Shown piece by piece: positions 25,301 through 38,380 of a stretch of DNA of 64,000 bases. This DNA is from Xylaria sp. FL1777 (lineage: Eukaryota > Ascomycota > Sordariomycetes > Xylariales > Xylariaceae). Numbering within the stretch: position 1 is the first letter of the stretch; each line of letters opens with the position of its first letter. The DNA is taken from positions 1-64,000 of the forward strand of contig MU400681.1 in assembly GCA_022578965.1 (NCBI GenBank), in the 5' to 3' direction. A model generated the notes under the pieces. That model did not search any database. It was not told the DNA's origin and was given only the letters and a program-made list of their open reading frames with translations. Made by a program: the position numbers and the translations under genes.

Positions 25301-28300
25301 TTTTAATAAATAGCTTATTTTTATTAGCTAAACTTAGTATGTTTTACTATATTAAAACCTTAATTAGTTAAACAACTTTAGTATTAAACTTATTAATTTT
25401 AATATTAGCAAATTATTGTTTTTTTTTTATTAATAAATTTAGCGCATTAAAAGGATTATATAACGTAGTATAACTATTAGTGCGTTTTTTAGTATTGCTA
25501 TTAATATATATTTTATAAGTATATTTAATAACATTTTAATTAATAAAAAAAAAAGTATGCTGCTTATTTTAATATGTTTAAAAGAACTATTTTATATTAT
25601 TATAAATTAAAGCAATATAAAGGCTTATAATAGCTAATTAATTAAATATAACAAAAATATTTTACGTAAAGTTTTTATTATTTTTTATATTAATAGTAAA
25701 AGTACTATTAATATGCTTTAAAGCTAAGTTAATAGCTTTTTATTTGTTTTTAGCTATAGTATATTAAACAAAGCTTAACTGCAATATTTTTGTTATAAGT
25801 TCTGGTTTTATAACATTAAAATAAAGTAATTAAGCAAAATATAACATTTTTAGTTTATAATTACTAAACTTTTCTTTATAAAAAAAAATAAAAAAATAAG
25901 AAATAATTTAATATAGCACTTTATAATTATTAAGCTAAATTACTATAGTTATTATAAATAAATATTTTATAATATTTATATATTAGCAATAGCTTTAAAA
26001 CTTAATATTAATTAATTTGCTTTTGTTTTAAGTATATTTTTTTGTTTAACTTATATATTTTAACTATTAAAACTATAAAGCTGCAATTTTTTGCTTAAGT
26101 AATATAAAATTTATGCTTTTTAATGCTGTTTAAATATAATTTAATTAAACTTTATTAAAAAATAATATATTAAATTTAACTAAGTTATAAATTAAAAACG
26201 CTAAAATATAAGCATAAAACTTATTATGTAGCAATAGTAAAGCTTAATAGTACTAAACTTTATTTTTTTTAATATATTGTTTGCAGCTAAAGAATTATAC
26301 GTTATGTTTTATAAAAAAATCCTAAAAAGTTCAAAAAATTAGTTAAATAAAATTTAGCGCAATATAAAAAAAAGTTAGTATAAAAAGCATTTATTGTTTA
26401 TAATTATATATATTGCTTGCTTTTATTTAAGCAGTTATTATAACTTAAATAAAAAATGTAGTTTTTTAATTTTTATGTACTATTATAAGTTGTTTATTAT
26501 AGTTTTAATAATTTAAAATAGTGCAAAATAAAGTATTATAAACTTAATATACTTTAGATATTTCTTTTTTGTTTTTATAAATAGCAAAAGTTTATAAAAT
26601 ATAGCTAACGTTATTTTGCAGTTATATAATGTTTAAAAATAAAGCAAACCTTTTTAAATATAATAATTTAAATAAAAAACAAACAGCATAAACTAATAAA
26701 TAATTAATTGCTTTATTTATATAAGCTAAAGTTAGTATTAAATAAAAAAAAAGCTATTTTTTTTTAAAAGAAGTAATAGTATACTATTATAACTGCATAA
26801 ATAAGCTAAGCATATTTAAACTAATAACTATAAAATAATTAGTTAAATTTTATATAATATTTTTATAACTTATGTTAAAATTTTAAATATTATTTTTAAA
26901 GTTAAAATTATTATATATAAATATAGCACTTAAGTTATAAGCAATACGTTTTAAGTTAAGCTATATATTTATTAATTTAAGTACTAAAACATTAGCTAAT
27001 TAGCTGCTATATATATAACTTTGTTTAGCTATTTTATTTAGCTATTTTAAAACAAACTTATAGCTAATATATATTTTAAATTAAGCAAAAGTATTAATTA
27101 TTTAAGTTTATGTTTTATTACTATAAAAGTAAATGTTAATAAATTACTATAAAAAATTGCTTATTAAAAGTATATATATATTTAATAATAAAGCTATAAT
27201 TATATATGTTTTAGCAATATAAAAAAACAGTATATTAGCTTTAGTTACGTTATAAAATTTATGCTTAATTTGCTAATTTATAAAAATACTTAAAAAAAAG
27301 GCAGCAAAATATAAAAATGCGTTTTAAATTTAAAACTAGAAGAAATAAAATAACTTTTTAATTTATTGCATATTATAAACATTTTTAACTTAGCAAAACT
27401 TTTTATTAAAAGCTTTAAATGCTTTAAAATTAAATTTAATAAAAGCTAGTTATTTAAATAAAGTAAAAAGCTTGTTTTAAAATATAGAAATATTAGTAAT
27501 ATTATAACTTATATTGTTTTTTTTAAATTTTATTTAAATATTAGCTTTTTAAAAACGCTGTTAAACTTCGGGGTTTTTTAATACATTAATTATTTTATGC
27601 ATTTATAGCTTTAACTAGTTACTAGTTATAATTTGCAATAAAAGCTATCTTTTTAAAAACTAACAAAAATTGTAGCTTTAATTATAATTGCAATGCTAGT
27701 ACTTTTGCATATTTATTATAACTTATTGCTAGCATACAAAATTAAATTTCTTGTTTAAATTATTATTTTTATAATTAAAATTATTTTCAAAATTAAAAGC
27801 AATAAAAATAGTATTAAAAAAGTTAATTAATTCGGATATAAAAAGTAGCATAAATGCTAATATAGTAAACTATACAAGCAAGCAAAATAATTACAAAAGA
27901 AATAATAGTAAAAAAAACAATATTTTGGTTAAAAAATCTATAGTATGTAATGCAACAAGAACTAAGCGTTAGAAAAATACGAAAAAAATATAACTATATA
28001 CAAAATACAATAATTAATTGATTAAGTATAACTTTAAACGGATTTAAAATTGCTGCATAAATAAATTATGGTTTGTTGTTTTTTGAATAAAGATGTAAGC
28101 AGAAAAATCAACATAGTTGCTTTAAACTAAAATTCTAAGTTTGTGTTAAAAGAGATGAAAAAGGTTATAATTAGTAAAAAAGTAGTGTAGCTAAAGAGGT
28201 ACAAACGCAAGAACCATTCTAGTTTAAGGCACCTAAGATAAGTTTTTTTAAAGACGCTTAAAAATATAACTACTGCTAGTTATAGAAAATATATTGCATG

Positions 28301-28324
28301 CATATTTATTTAGCAAGCTAGTGG

Positions 28325-28600
28325 GTTAAAAACGAGCTAATGGTTTAAAGATAAGCTAATAGTTTAAAAGCGCGCTAATTAGTTAAAAAGCAAGCTAATT
28401 AATTAAAAAGCGCGCTAATTAGTTAAAAAGCAAGCTAATTAGTTAAAAAGCAAGCTAATTAGTTAAAAAGCAAGCTAATTAGTTAAAAAGCAAGCTAATT
28501 AATTAAAAGCACGCTAATTAGTTAAAAGCGCGCTAATTAAAGGTATAAAAGCGAACTAATTAGTTAGCTAAAAAAGCGAGCTAATTAATTAGCGGTTATA
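28325..28600 (+). repeat. Tandem repeat, ~20-bp unit
   Basis: About thirteen copies of a 19-20-bp unit of the form agctaattagttaaaaagca are present. Units alternate between caagct and gcgcgct at one point, so C/T and A/G variants coexist. The array is clean and recent-looking compared with the surrounding DNA. Confidence 0.85.
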
Positions 28601-28889
28601 TAATGTTTGCTAACCTTTTAGCTTATATATTGCGATAGTTAATTAAGTTATACGTGCGTAAACTAAAGTATTATGTAGTTTAAAGATAATAATAAAAGTA
28701 ATTCTAAAGATAAAATGTTATAAAATTATAAAGGTAAAAAAAGTAAATATTATTACATAAGGTTTAATTTTACTATATATTGTTTAGTTTTAAGCGTTGC
28801 TTATACTATATAATATGCTTAAGGTTATTTATATATAATATTTATATGCAGTTATATAGCTAACATTACACCTAAACAAATATATATAT

Positions 28890-29330
28890 ATGCTGTTTTA
28901 GCTACTAATAATAGCGTGTTTTAATAGTGTGCTTTAATAATAGAAAAAATGCTTTAATAACAGTGTGCTTATTAATTATTAAGGCACTTTATTATTAAAA
29001 CACTTATTATTAAAGCACCTCATTATTAAAACACCTATTATTAAAGCACCTCATTAAGGCACGCTATTATTAAAGCACGCTGTTATTAAAGCACACTTTT
29101 ATTAAAGCACCCCATTATTAAAACACCTGTTATTAAAGCACTTATTATTAAGCTATGCTATTATTAAAACATATTATTATTAAGGTATACTATTATTAGG
29201 GGTACTAACAGTATGTTTTAATAATAGTATAACTTAATAACAATATACTTTAATAATAGTGTTTTAATAACGGCTTGCTTTAATAACTACCTTAGGTGCT
29301 TTAATAACTGCTTAATAATTGTTTTATTAA
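28890..29330. repeat. Short-unit array with orientation switches
   Basis: Units of 12-16 bp read gctttaataatag at both outer edges (28,900-28,975 and 29,205-29,310) but ctattattaaagc in the middle (28,980-29,200). The array therefore reverses direction twice and can fold into large hairpins. Confidence 0.7.
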
Positions 29331-29734
29331 ACTAAAAAGCTTTAGCTTATTATTAAACTTATTTACCATTATTGTAATTATACTGCAACTAGTTTTTACT
29401 TTTGATTTTTATTATAAATAAGCGAAGTAACTAGTTTATAACTAGCTAAAAGTTAATACTAAAAAATCAAAGCTACTAATATACCTTATTAATTAATAGT
29501 ACGCTATATAGTTAAGTTTTTAAGCAAGCTTAAAACCTTAAACAATATATATAAATAAAACATTAATAAAAAAAACCTAAAATAGCATTAATGTTTATTA
29601 TTAAGGTAATTATTTAAGAACATAAATTTAATCTTTATTAACTAGCTTTTTAATGCAAGCTAACAATAGGTTATAATAACCCGTTGCTATTAAAGCATTT
29701 TATAATAGCTAGATTTATACTACTACTATTAATA

Positions 29735-29915
29735 AAAAATTAAATGCTCTTTAGCTAAGCTTAACTTTTACTATTAGCAAAGAATTAAATGCTTTTTAGC
29801 TAACTTTAGCTTTTATTATTAGCAAAAAATCAAATGCTTTTTAGCTAGCTTTAGCTTTTATTATTAGCAAAGAATTCTTTTAGCTAGCTTTAGCTTTTAC
29901 TATTAGTTTATAATA
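29735..29915 (+). repeat. Tandem repeat, ~50-56-bp unit, four copies
   Basis: Four imperfect copies of a unit containing aatgctttttagct, aactttagctttta and ttattagcaaa occur in a row. The last copy is shorter. Differences are transitions and small deletions. Confidence 0.65.
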
Positions 29916-32900
29916 AGCTACTTTTGTATTTACCCTTAAAAATAACCTTTATTTTATAATTGCTATATGCTAAAAACGCGCTTAACCCTGTAAATCTTAG
30001 CATAAAATAGTAGCTCGAGCAAAGTTAGTTTTAAAACATTATGCTAACGTATAATATACCTTTATTTAAAAAATACCCCGGTTAGCAAAAAGGCCTTTAG
30101 TAGTTATCTAAAAACAGTAAAAACTCTATAAACGTATTTATAAGTAAAACTATAGCATTTTAAAAAGTTAAAACAACTTACTTTAGCATGTGTATTATTT
30201 AGCTATAAAACTAGCAAGCATTAAAGCCTAAAATGCTTGCAAAGCTATTAATTTTTAAAAACACTCCTTTTATTAATTTAAATCGTTTAATATATTGCTA
30301 AATATTATTATAAACATTAATCACTATAAACATTAATTATTAAAACGTTAATTTAACAATAAGCTAAATATATAAATATAATAACTATATTACTATAATA
30401 GCTCGCATAATTGCATAGTTTATTAATTAGCTGCAAATAAGTATTTAGCTAAATAACTTTTTTAAAGTAAGCTTATATTAATAAAACAACAGGTTATATT
30501 AATATTATAACCCCTTATATATTAACCTTTTTTACTTTATTTTAAAATTAGCTTGCTATAATATAAATTAGCAAATATATTAAAAACAAGCATTTTTTTT
30601 ATATAATTAAAATCGTAAAGTCCTGCTAAAATGCTACTTTTATAACTTGCTATACTTAATACAAATAAGTTTTGCTTTTTTTTACTAATAATAATGCTGC
30701 AAAATAACTAATAGTTTTACTACTATATAGCATGCATTTTTTATAATGTTTAAGGCATACATTATTTAGATTTTTATTCTGTAAAATTTGTATAGCTTTT
30801 TATAATCCTTATTTAGCTAGCTATTATAGCACTAATATTTTACGTTTAAAAGTTAACTTCCTTTAAAATTTGCACTTTACGCAGCTATTTATTTAAAACC
30901 TTACGATTAAACTACATTACTAGCAAACAATAATAGCTTTTGCTGTTTAATTATTGTTTGCTAGCTATATAGCTAAATTAAAAGCTTTAATAAGGTTGCT
31001 ACATTATAAAGCTATATGCAAAAAAAGCATGCTAACTATAGCATTAAAAATAAACTGCAGAAAATATGTCGCTTAGTAGCGCTATAAAAATTATACCTAA
31101 AAACAATGCATATAAACTTAATAAACCTTATTATAATAAAGCTAGCAAATATTGCACAAAATAATTTCTCATAAAACGTTATTAAAAAGTGGCTTATAAC
31201 TACATAAGTACATTAGCTATACGTAGCACTAGTAATTATTACACCAAAATTAGCTAAAGTTATAACTAAGGTATTAGCTAACTTAATATACTTACTTTTT
31301 ACTTTTTAAGTGTTTTTTAAAATCTTAGTGAAGTGAAATATATTTTTTATAAAACATAGAATAAAAACTATAGCATTTAAAATACACATATAAAAAATAT
31401 TATAATATAAAATTAGTAAAGTTTTCTAAGATTTATGTTTTATAAGCTCATTACACTACATTTAAAGTTATAAAATTTAAGCTTGCTTTTATTATAAGCT
31501 AGGAATTGCTTTATTTACATAATATAAAAGCTTATAACCAATAGTTAAAAAACCAAATAAATGCTTTAACTCTTAAACTAAGCTTTAGCTAATTAGCATA
31601 ACTAACTTTAGCTTTAGCTTTAACACTAGCACTAGCAATAGCACTAAAATTAAAACAACTAATTTAAAAAGTATTACAATAAAAACAAAAGCAACATAAA
31701 TAAAAACAACATAAACAAAAATAATATAAACAAAAATAGCAAAAACAATAGCAATAAAAACAAAAGCAACAAAAACAAAAGCAAAAATAAAAGCAGTTAC
31801 AATTACTGCTTATATTATTACTAAACGTAAATGCAAATCTTAACTTATAATAATAGTTCTATTGTTTATAGTTTATTAATTTATTAATTAGTTAGTTTAT
31901 ATGATTTTATATATAAAGCTTATATATTAGTTTTCTTTAAACATATATGTTTATTAAAAACTAATTAGCATAAATATATAATACTTGATTTTTTTTTATA
32001 ATTATTTCTATAGTTTTATTTTTATTTTTTGTTTTATAGTATTAATTAAAGTATAAAACTACGCTTAACTTGTTTATTACTAATAAAATATTATTGCAAA
32101 ACTTGCTACTATATTTCCATTTGCTTAATAATACTTTTATATTTAAGTTTTTTATTTTTTACAATAATAACTTTGCTTTTTTTGCTAGCGTTCTTAAGTT
32201 TTACTGCGCTAATATAGCAGCGCAACTTTTGCTGCATATTGCTAACAAGTATTATACAGCTTTTTATTATTTCTAGCAAATATTAAAACAAAGCTATATA
32301 AATTTCTGCTAATAAGTTATTACTTAGCGTTAAAAAGCTAAAGCAATAAAAACTCTTTAAATAAAAGTACGCAAAGTTTAAAACGTGCTTTATAACGCTA
32401 GCAAAAAATATTAATATTTTAAATATAAGTTCTTTTCTTAAAACTAGTTATTTATAAAAGCATAAAACATATAAACTAGTAATAGCGCTTTTTTAACACT
32501 ATGTATTACTAGTATAACTTATGTAATCTTAAATATAAAAAACAAGCTTAGCAGTATTATATCGCAAAAAGCCTTTATAAAACTAAAGTACTAACTTAAG
32601 CAAAAGTTTTACTAAAATATAAAACTTGCTGCTATTAAGCTAAATAAGCTTACTATTATTATTAAGTCGTTTATAAATCTTAAGCTAATCTTTAAGTATA
32701 AACATATAGCTTGCTGCGCTAATAAAGCTGTTTTTAAGCATATGCTTTAATTAAATGCTATAGTTAAGTTTATAACATTTAGTGCTTAGCGCTAACTAAG
32801 CGCTAATAAATAAATAACGTTAGTTTTTATAGCTAACGCTATATATAAGCATATAATTACTATAGCTAATACTTTATATATAGTGCAGCAAAACTATATA

Positions 32901-35129
32901 GCATAAAAAACTTAAGCTTTTTATTGCTTTAAAAACTATAGCATAATAAATAATATTAAAAGCATTAAGTTTAAAGGTTAAAAATTAGCTAATACTATTA
33001 ATGTTTTATTAATAGTAATAATAGCAATGCTAAAATGCTATAAAAAGAAAATAATAGTAACTATAAAATAGCTAGCTTTATGCTTTAATATTAATTTAAC
33101 TAATTAATAGCACGCATTTTTTATTTTATATTTTTTACTGCTATTATATATTTTTAGCTATAAATACACATTACTTATTGCAGTTTTGGTTTTTTAATAA
33201 TCTTTTTATTTAGTTATAAATAAAGATAAATATTTATAATATTATATGCATTTATATAAGTTCGTTTAATGTATAACTTAAAAGGTTTTTAAATATGCAT
33301 ATATAAGCTAGTTTAATATGCTAGCTTTTTTCTAACGTATTATTACTTTTAAATTCTCTTTTCTTTTGTTCGTTTATAGTTTTTCCTTTTTTTTATCTTT
33401 AACGTTTACTAGCATAAAAAGCTTTTATTATTTATTATAGCAAACTTATTACTAAACTTTTAAAACAATTTATTCTTAACTAGCTAAATTATATAAAACC
33501 TTTTAACTAAAAAACGCAAAGTCTTTATTAAAGAACATATAGCACAAAATTTACTAATAAATAATAAAAAGCTTACTAAAATAATAAAAATTGAACATAT
33601 AATATATAAACTTTAAGTACTTTAGCACTTTTATAATACTATAATAAATAAACTAAAAGCAGCAAACATAATAAAAACAAAATGCAAGGTTTAAATTTTA
33701 CGTAGCTATTTAGCTACTATAAGCTAGCAAATTAGCCTTAAAGCTAGCAAAACAAAATATATTAAAGCTATTATTTAATACTAGGTTAATTTTTTAGATT
33801 TAAATAGTGTTTACTTTATTTTAACCTGCAGAAGCTATAGTAAGCCTGCTTACAAAAACGCAAATTATTTATTAATAAGTGCTTTTAATAAAGCTCTTTT
33901 AATTATATCTCTAAATTTTTCCTTTTATACTAATAAAAGCTATAATAAGCTTGCTTAGTATATAGTTAGCTTACTGCTTTTAAATTATCCATTAATAAGT
34001 ACCTTTAATAAAGCCCCTTTAATTATGCTTTTAAACCCCTTTTTTTGTATTAATAATACTATAAAATAGCATACTAAGCAAAGCATTAATAATATAAAAA
34101 TCTTATTTCTATAGCTATATTTTCTATTATTCTTTAGTTTTAATAAAAATATAATCCCTTTATTTAAACCTATTTTTTGCTTAACGTATATATAATAATT
34201 AATTTTAATAAGTTATAAATTATAGCAAAAATAAAACAAGAACTTAATAAACTAAATTTTTATTAATATATAAAACAAGCTTTTAATAGCTTAAGCAGTA
34301 GCAATAATAAACCATTTTTACTACTAAACTTATAAAATAGCATATTAAATAATAAGCCATAGTTTATTTATAACTTAATACTGCTATTAATTAGTAGCTT
34401 AAACAAAGAGTTATAAAATAAAACGTTTATTTTAAAGCTTAATAAAGCTAATAGTTAAAATAGCTAGTTTTTCTTGTAGCAGCATTTATTAAATAATAAA
34501 TTACTTTTTATTAACAAATCATTACTTTTTTTGCCGAATTTTTCTTATATTAGCCTATTTATTTTGCAGCAAACCATAAACGCTAGCTCATTAAATCAGT
34601 TATTTACTCCTTAGCACATTTGGCCTAGTATTGCAAGCTTTTAGTTGCTTGACTTTTTAGCTAATAGTACATTTAAAGCACAAAATAATACACAAAAAAA
34701 TACACAAAACAATGCATAAAACAATACGTAAAAACAATAGCTTGCTAAAGTATATATAACGCATAGCTAGCTTATATAAAACAACTTATTGTTTACTATA
34801 TTTAGTATAAAATCTTTAATTAGCTTTTTTAAAGATTTTAATAAGCTTTAAATTAAACTTTTAGTTTAATATAAAACTTTTAATAAAGCTATTATTTAAA
34901 AGCTTTGCAAGCAAACTATATAAGGATTAAAAGATTATAAAATGTTGCTAACTTAAAAGCTATATATAAAAAAACTACAAAAATCTTGCAAAAATTTCTT
35001 AAATCTGCATAATAACCTAAATAAAACCATTTTACAAGCTTTTTTTACATTCTAAAAAATATATAATAACCTTAATTAGTTAAACTAATAAGCCACTTAA
35101 TTAAAATACGTAACCTTAAACATTATTGT

Positions 35130-35400
35130 TTTGTTTAGCTATATTATTACATTAGTTTAATTATATTATTATATTAGTTTAATTATATTGTTTTATTTAG
35201 TTATATTGTTTTATTTAGTTATATTATTTTATTTAATTATGTTATAACATTAGTTTAATAGTATTATTACATTAGTTTAATTATGTTGTTATATTAGTTT
35301 AATAATATTATTACACTAGTTTAGTTATATTGTTATATTAATATAATAGTATTATTATACTAGTTTAGTTATATTTTTACATTAGTTTAATTAATTAGTT
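35130..35400 (+). repeat. Tandem repeat, ~23-bp unit
   Basis: About ten copies of a unit like attagtttaattatattatt (with T/C and A/G variants) are present. Non-coding. Confidence 0.7.
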
Positions 35401-35639
35401 ATATTATTACAATTTATATATATTTTCTTTAGCTAGCTAAGCTATTATAGCTATAATATAGCTAAATAAGTTTTATTATATATATATATGTTCCTTTATA
35501 TATTATCTCTTTATATATGCTATATGCTCACACTTTATTAGTTTTACTTTATTTATTAATACTTTATACGTTTTACTTTATTATAAATACTTTATGCAAT
35601 AATACCCTTAATTATACTTTTTGCTATAAGTAATAAATT

Positions 35640-36250
35640 AAGTTTAAAGTAAATTAAGTAATAAAGAATTATGTATATTATAATAAAGCATATATAACTA
35701 CTAAATTATAGTAAGTATACTTTTATTTTGCTTATGTTTTATTAGCTTATTTTTAATAAAGAAGTGCTATAAATTAAAGTTAGCTTTAAAGTTTTAACCT
35801 TTTTAAAACTTACTTAAATTGCTGTTTTATAAGTTATTATAATTTAATTTTTATATAAATTTTTTTTTAGCAATAGTTAACATATAAAAAAAGCCTTTAA
35901 GCTATGTTTTAAAGCTAACAAAAGTTAATAAATATATAAAAAAGCTAATTTTATTAATTAATATAAAACATGCCTTAATTGCTATACTGCATAAAAGTAT
36001 ATTTAAGCTTATTTAGTAAACTTATATATACTAAAGCAAACTAAGTTTATTAAATCTTAGTATAAGCTAAGTTTTACTTTTATTATAACTAAACTTAAAC
36101 ATATGCTAAAACTATTAGTAGCACTTTTAGCGTATATTAATAATTAAGTAATTTTAATGTTAGTATATATTAAAACTGCAAAATTATATTAGTTAATTAT
36201 ACTAAGTTTATTACAAATAAAATATAATTAGCAATTATATAAAAAGCTAT
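35640..36250 (-). repeat. Right arm of long inverted repeat
   Basis: The reverse complement of this segment aligns with 3,530-4,000 (see the left arm), including the stretches around tttgttagctttaaaacata and acttagtataattaactaa. The two arms are about 31.6 kb apart and point towards each other. Confidence 0.6.
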
Positions 36251-36339
36251 AATTATTAATTTAATTAATTAATATATAATATAACTATTATAATATAAAA
36301 GCTATAATAATTAAATAAGCTATTATGTATGCTATAATT

Positions 36340-36840
36340 ACTAAAGAATTAAATATATTAAAAGATTAAGTATAAAGCACTTAAGTATATAAAAACCACA
36401 GTTTATATATTAAAGCCTTTTAAGGAATTAAGTATACTAAAGAATTAAAGCATTTAAGCATACTAAAAACTATAGTTTATACGCTAAAGCTTTTTAAAGT
36501 ATAAGTATACTAAAGGATTAAAGCACTTAAATATACTAAAGACTTTAATATATAAGTAATATACTAAAGCTTTTTAAAAAATTAAATATAAAGCACTTAA
36601 ATGTACTAAAAACTACAGTTTATATACTAAAGCCTTTTAAGGAATTAAGTATACTAAGAAATTAAAGCATTTAAGTATACTAAAGACTTTAATATATAAA
36701 TAATATACTAAAGCCTTTTAAAGGATTAAGTATAAAGCACTTAAATATACTAAAAACTATAGTTTATATACTAAAGCCTTTTAAAGAATTAAATACATTA
36801 AAAGTTTATATATACTAAAGAATTAAATATAAAGCACTTA
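36340..36840 (+). repeat. Tandem repeat, ~100-bp composite unit
   Basis: Roughly five copies of a composite unit are present, each holding aagtataaagcacttaa, tatactaaaaactatagttt and atactaaagccttttaa. A related shorter array of ~18-bp units (aaggaattacgtacact) follows at 37,255-37,375. Confidence 0.7.
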
Positions 36841-37059
36841 TTTATACTTTGTAATATTACTAGTAAAATATAACAAAGTTTTAAAAATATTTAAATAGAT
36901 GTTTATAACTAGCATTTATAGCTATAGTAGCAAGCTAGCTATTTATTACTAAAATTTAGTATAACTAATTAATTCTTTTATAAATAAGTTTTATAACACT
37001 ATAATTTAAAAAGCAATAATACATTATAAAAAATATAAAAGTTTTAGTAGCTATATATT

Positions 37060-38380
37060 TATTAGTTAATTATATAAGCTATAAACTTAGCACTACTAAG
37101 TATTAATAACTAAGTTTAATGTAACTTAGTTAACAAGCTATAATAACTACTAAAAAAATAACATAAGCATTTATTAGTTAATTATAAAAAGTGCTAAAAT
37201 AACTAAGTTTACTTTAAGTATAAAGGCTATAAAAAGTAGCAGCAACTTAAAAACACTAAAGAATTAAGTACATTAAAGGATCACGTATACTAAAGAATTA
37301 CGTACACTAAGAAATCACGTACATTAAGGGATCACGTACACTAAGGGATTACGTATACTAAGGAATTAAGCTATAGCGCATAGCCATAGTAGCAAGCTAG
37401 CTACTTACTACTAGGATTAAAATTATAACTAACTATACGTAAATTTAAAGGGCAATAATATGTTATAAAAAATACAAAAAGTTTTAGCAGCTATATATTT
37501 ACTAGTTAATAATATAAATTGCTAAAATTTAGTGCACTTAGTAAGCAAGCTATAAATTAACTATTATGTAAACATTTATTAGTTAATTATAAAAGGTCTT
37601 AATTTAACTTAATATATGCTAAAACTGCAAACTAACTAATTAATCCCTTTATAAATAAGTTTAATAAATTTTGCATAAAAGGTTTTAAGCGTAATTTAAA
37701 AAGAAATAATACATTATAAGCAATTAATAATATACTATTAGCTATTGTTTAAAAGCAAAGCAAAACTTTATAAGCATTACTTATTAAAAAATAAAAGGTT
37801 TTAATAACTGCTTATTTACTAGTTAATTATATAGCTAAAATATCTAAGTTTAATAATGCACTTAGTTAGTTTAATAATTAATTAAGTATAAAAGCATTTA
37901 TTAGTTAATTAAATATATAAGCATTTATTAATTAATTGCAAAAACTATAAACTAAGCATTAAGAAATACTAAAATAACTAAGTTTAGTGTTAATTATATA
38001 AGCTATAAGCATTTATTAGTTAATTATATAAGCTATGCTAAAAATGCTAAAACATATAAAAGCATTTAAAAAGTGGCATATATTACTAGTTAATAATGTA
38101 AGCATTTATTAGTTAATTATGCAAGCTACACTAAAAGTGCTAAAACATATAAAAGCATTATTAATTAATAGCATAAGCATTTATTAATTAATTGCATAAA
38201 GTATATTACTTAAATACTACGTAAAAGTGCTAAAATAATTAAGTTTAAATGTTTGTTAATTAATTATATAAGCATTTACTAGTTAATTACGTAAGCTATA
38301 AACTAAGCACTAAAAGTGTTAAAATAACAAAGTTATAATAGTTAATTATAAGCATTTATATATTATAAATATTAGTTAAT
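37060..38380 (-). repeat. Satellite array, right copy (inverted)
   Basis: The same two blocks as at 2,190-3,290 appear here in reverse complement (ataagcatttattagttaat and actaaaagtgctaaaataac), again irregularly alternating over about 1.3 kb. The two arrays thus form an inverted pair near the two ends of the AT-rich island. Confidence 0.75.

Noticed and set aside
28325..28600. CRISPR-like array
   Set aside because: Units are head-to-tail without unique spacers, in a eukaryotic genome; it is a plain tandem repeat.
33482..34750. Long frame open apart from TAA/TAG, similar in style to the zinc-finger frame
   Set aside because: In DNA this AT-rich, TGA is rare, so suppressing TAA and TAG gives long frames by chance; no protein motif was found to support it.
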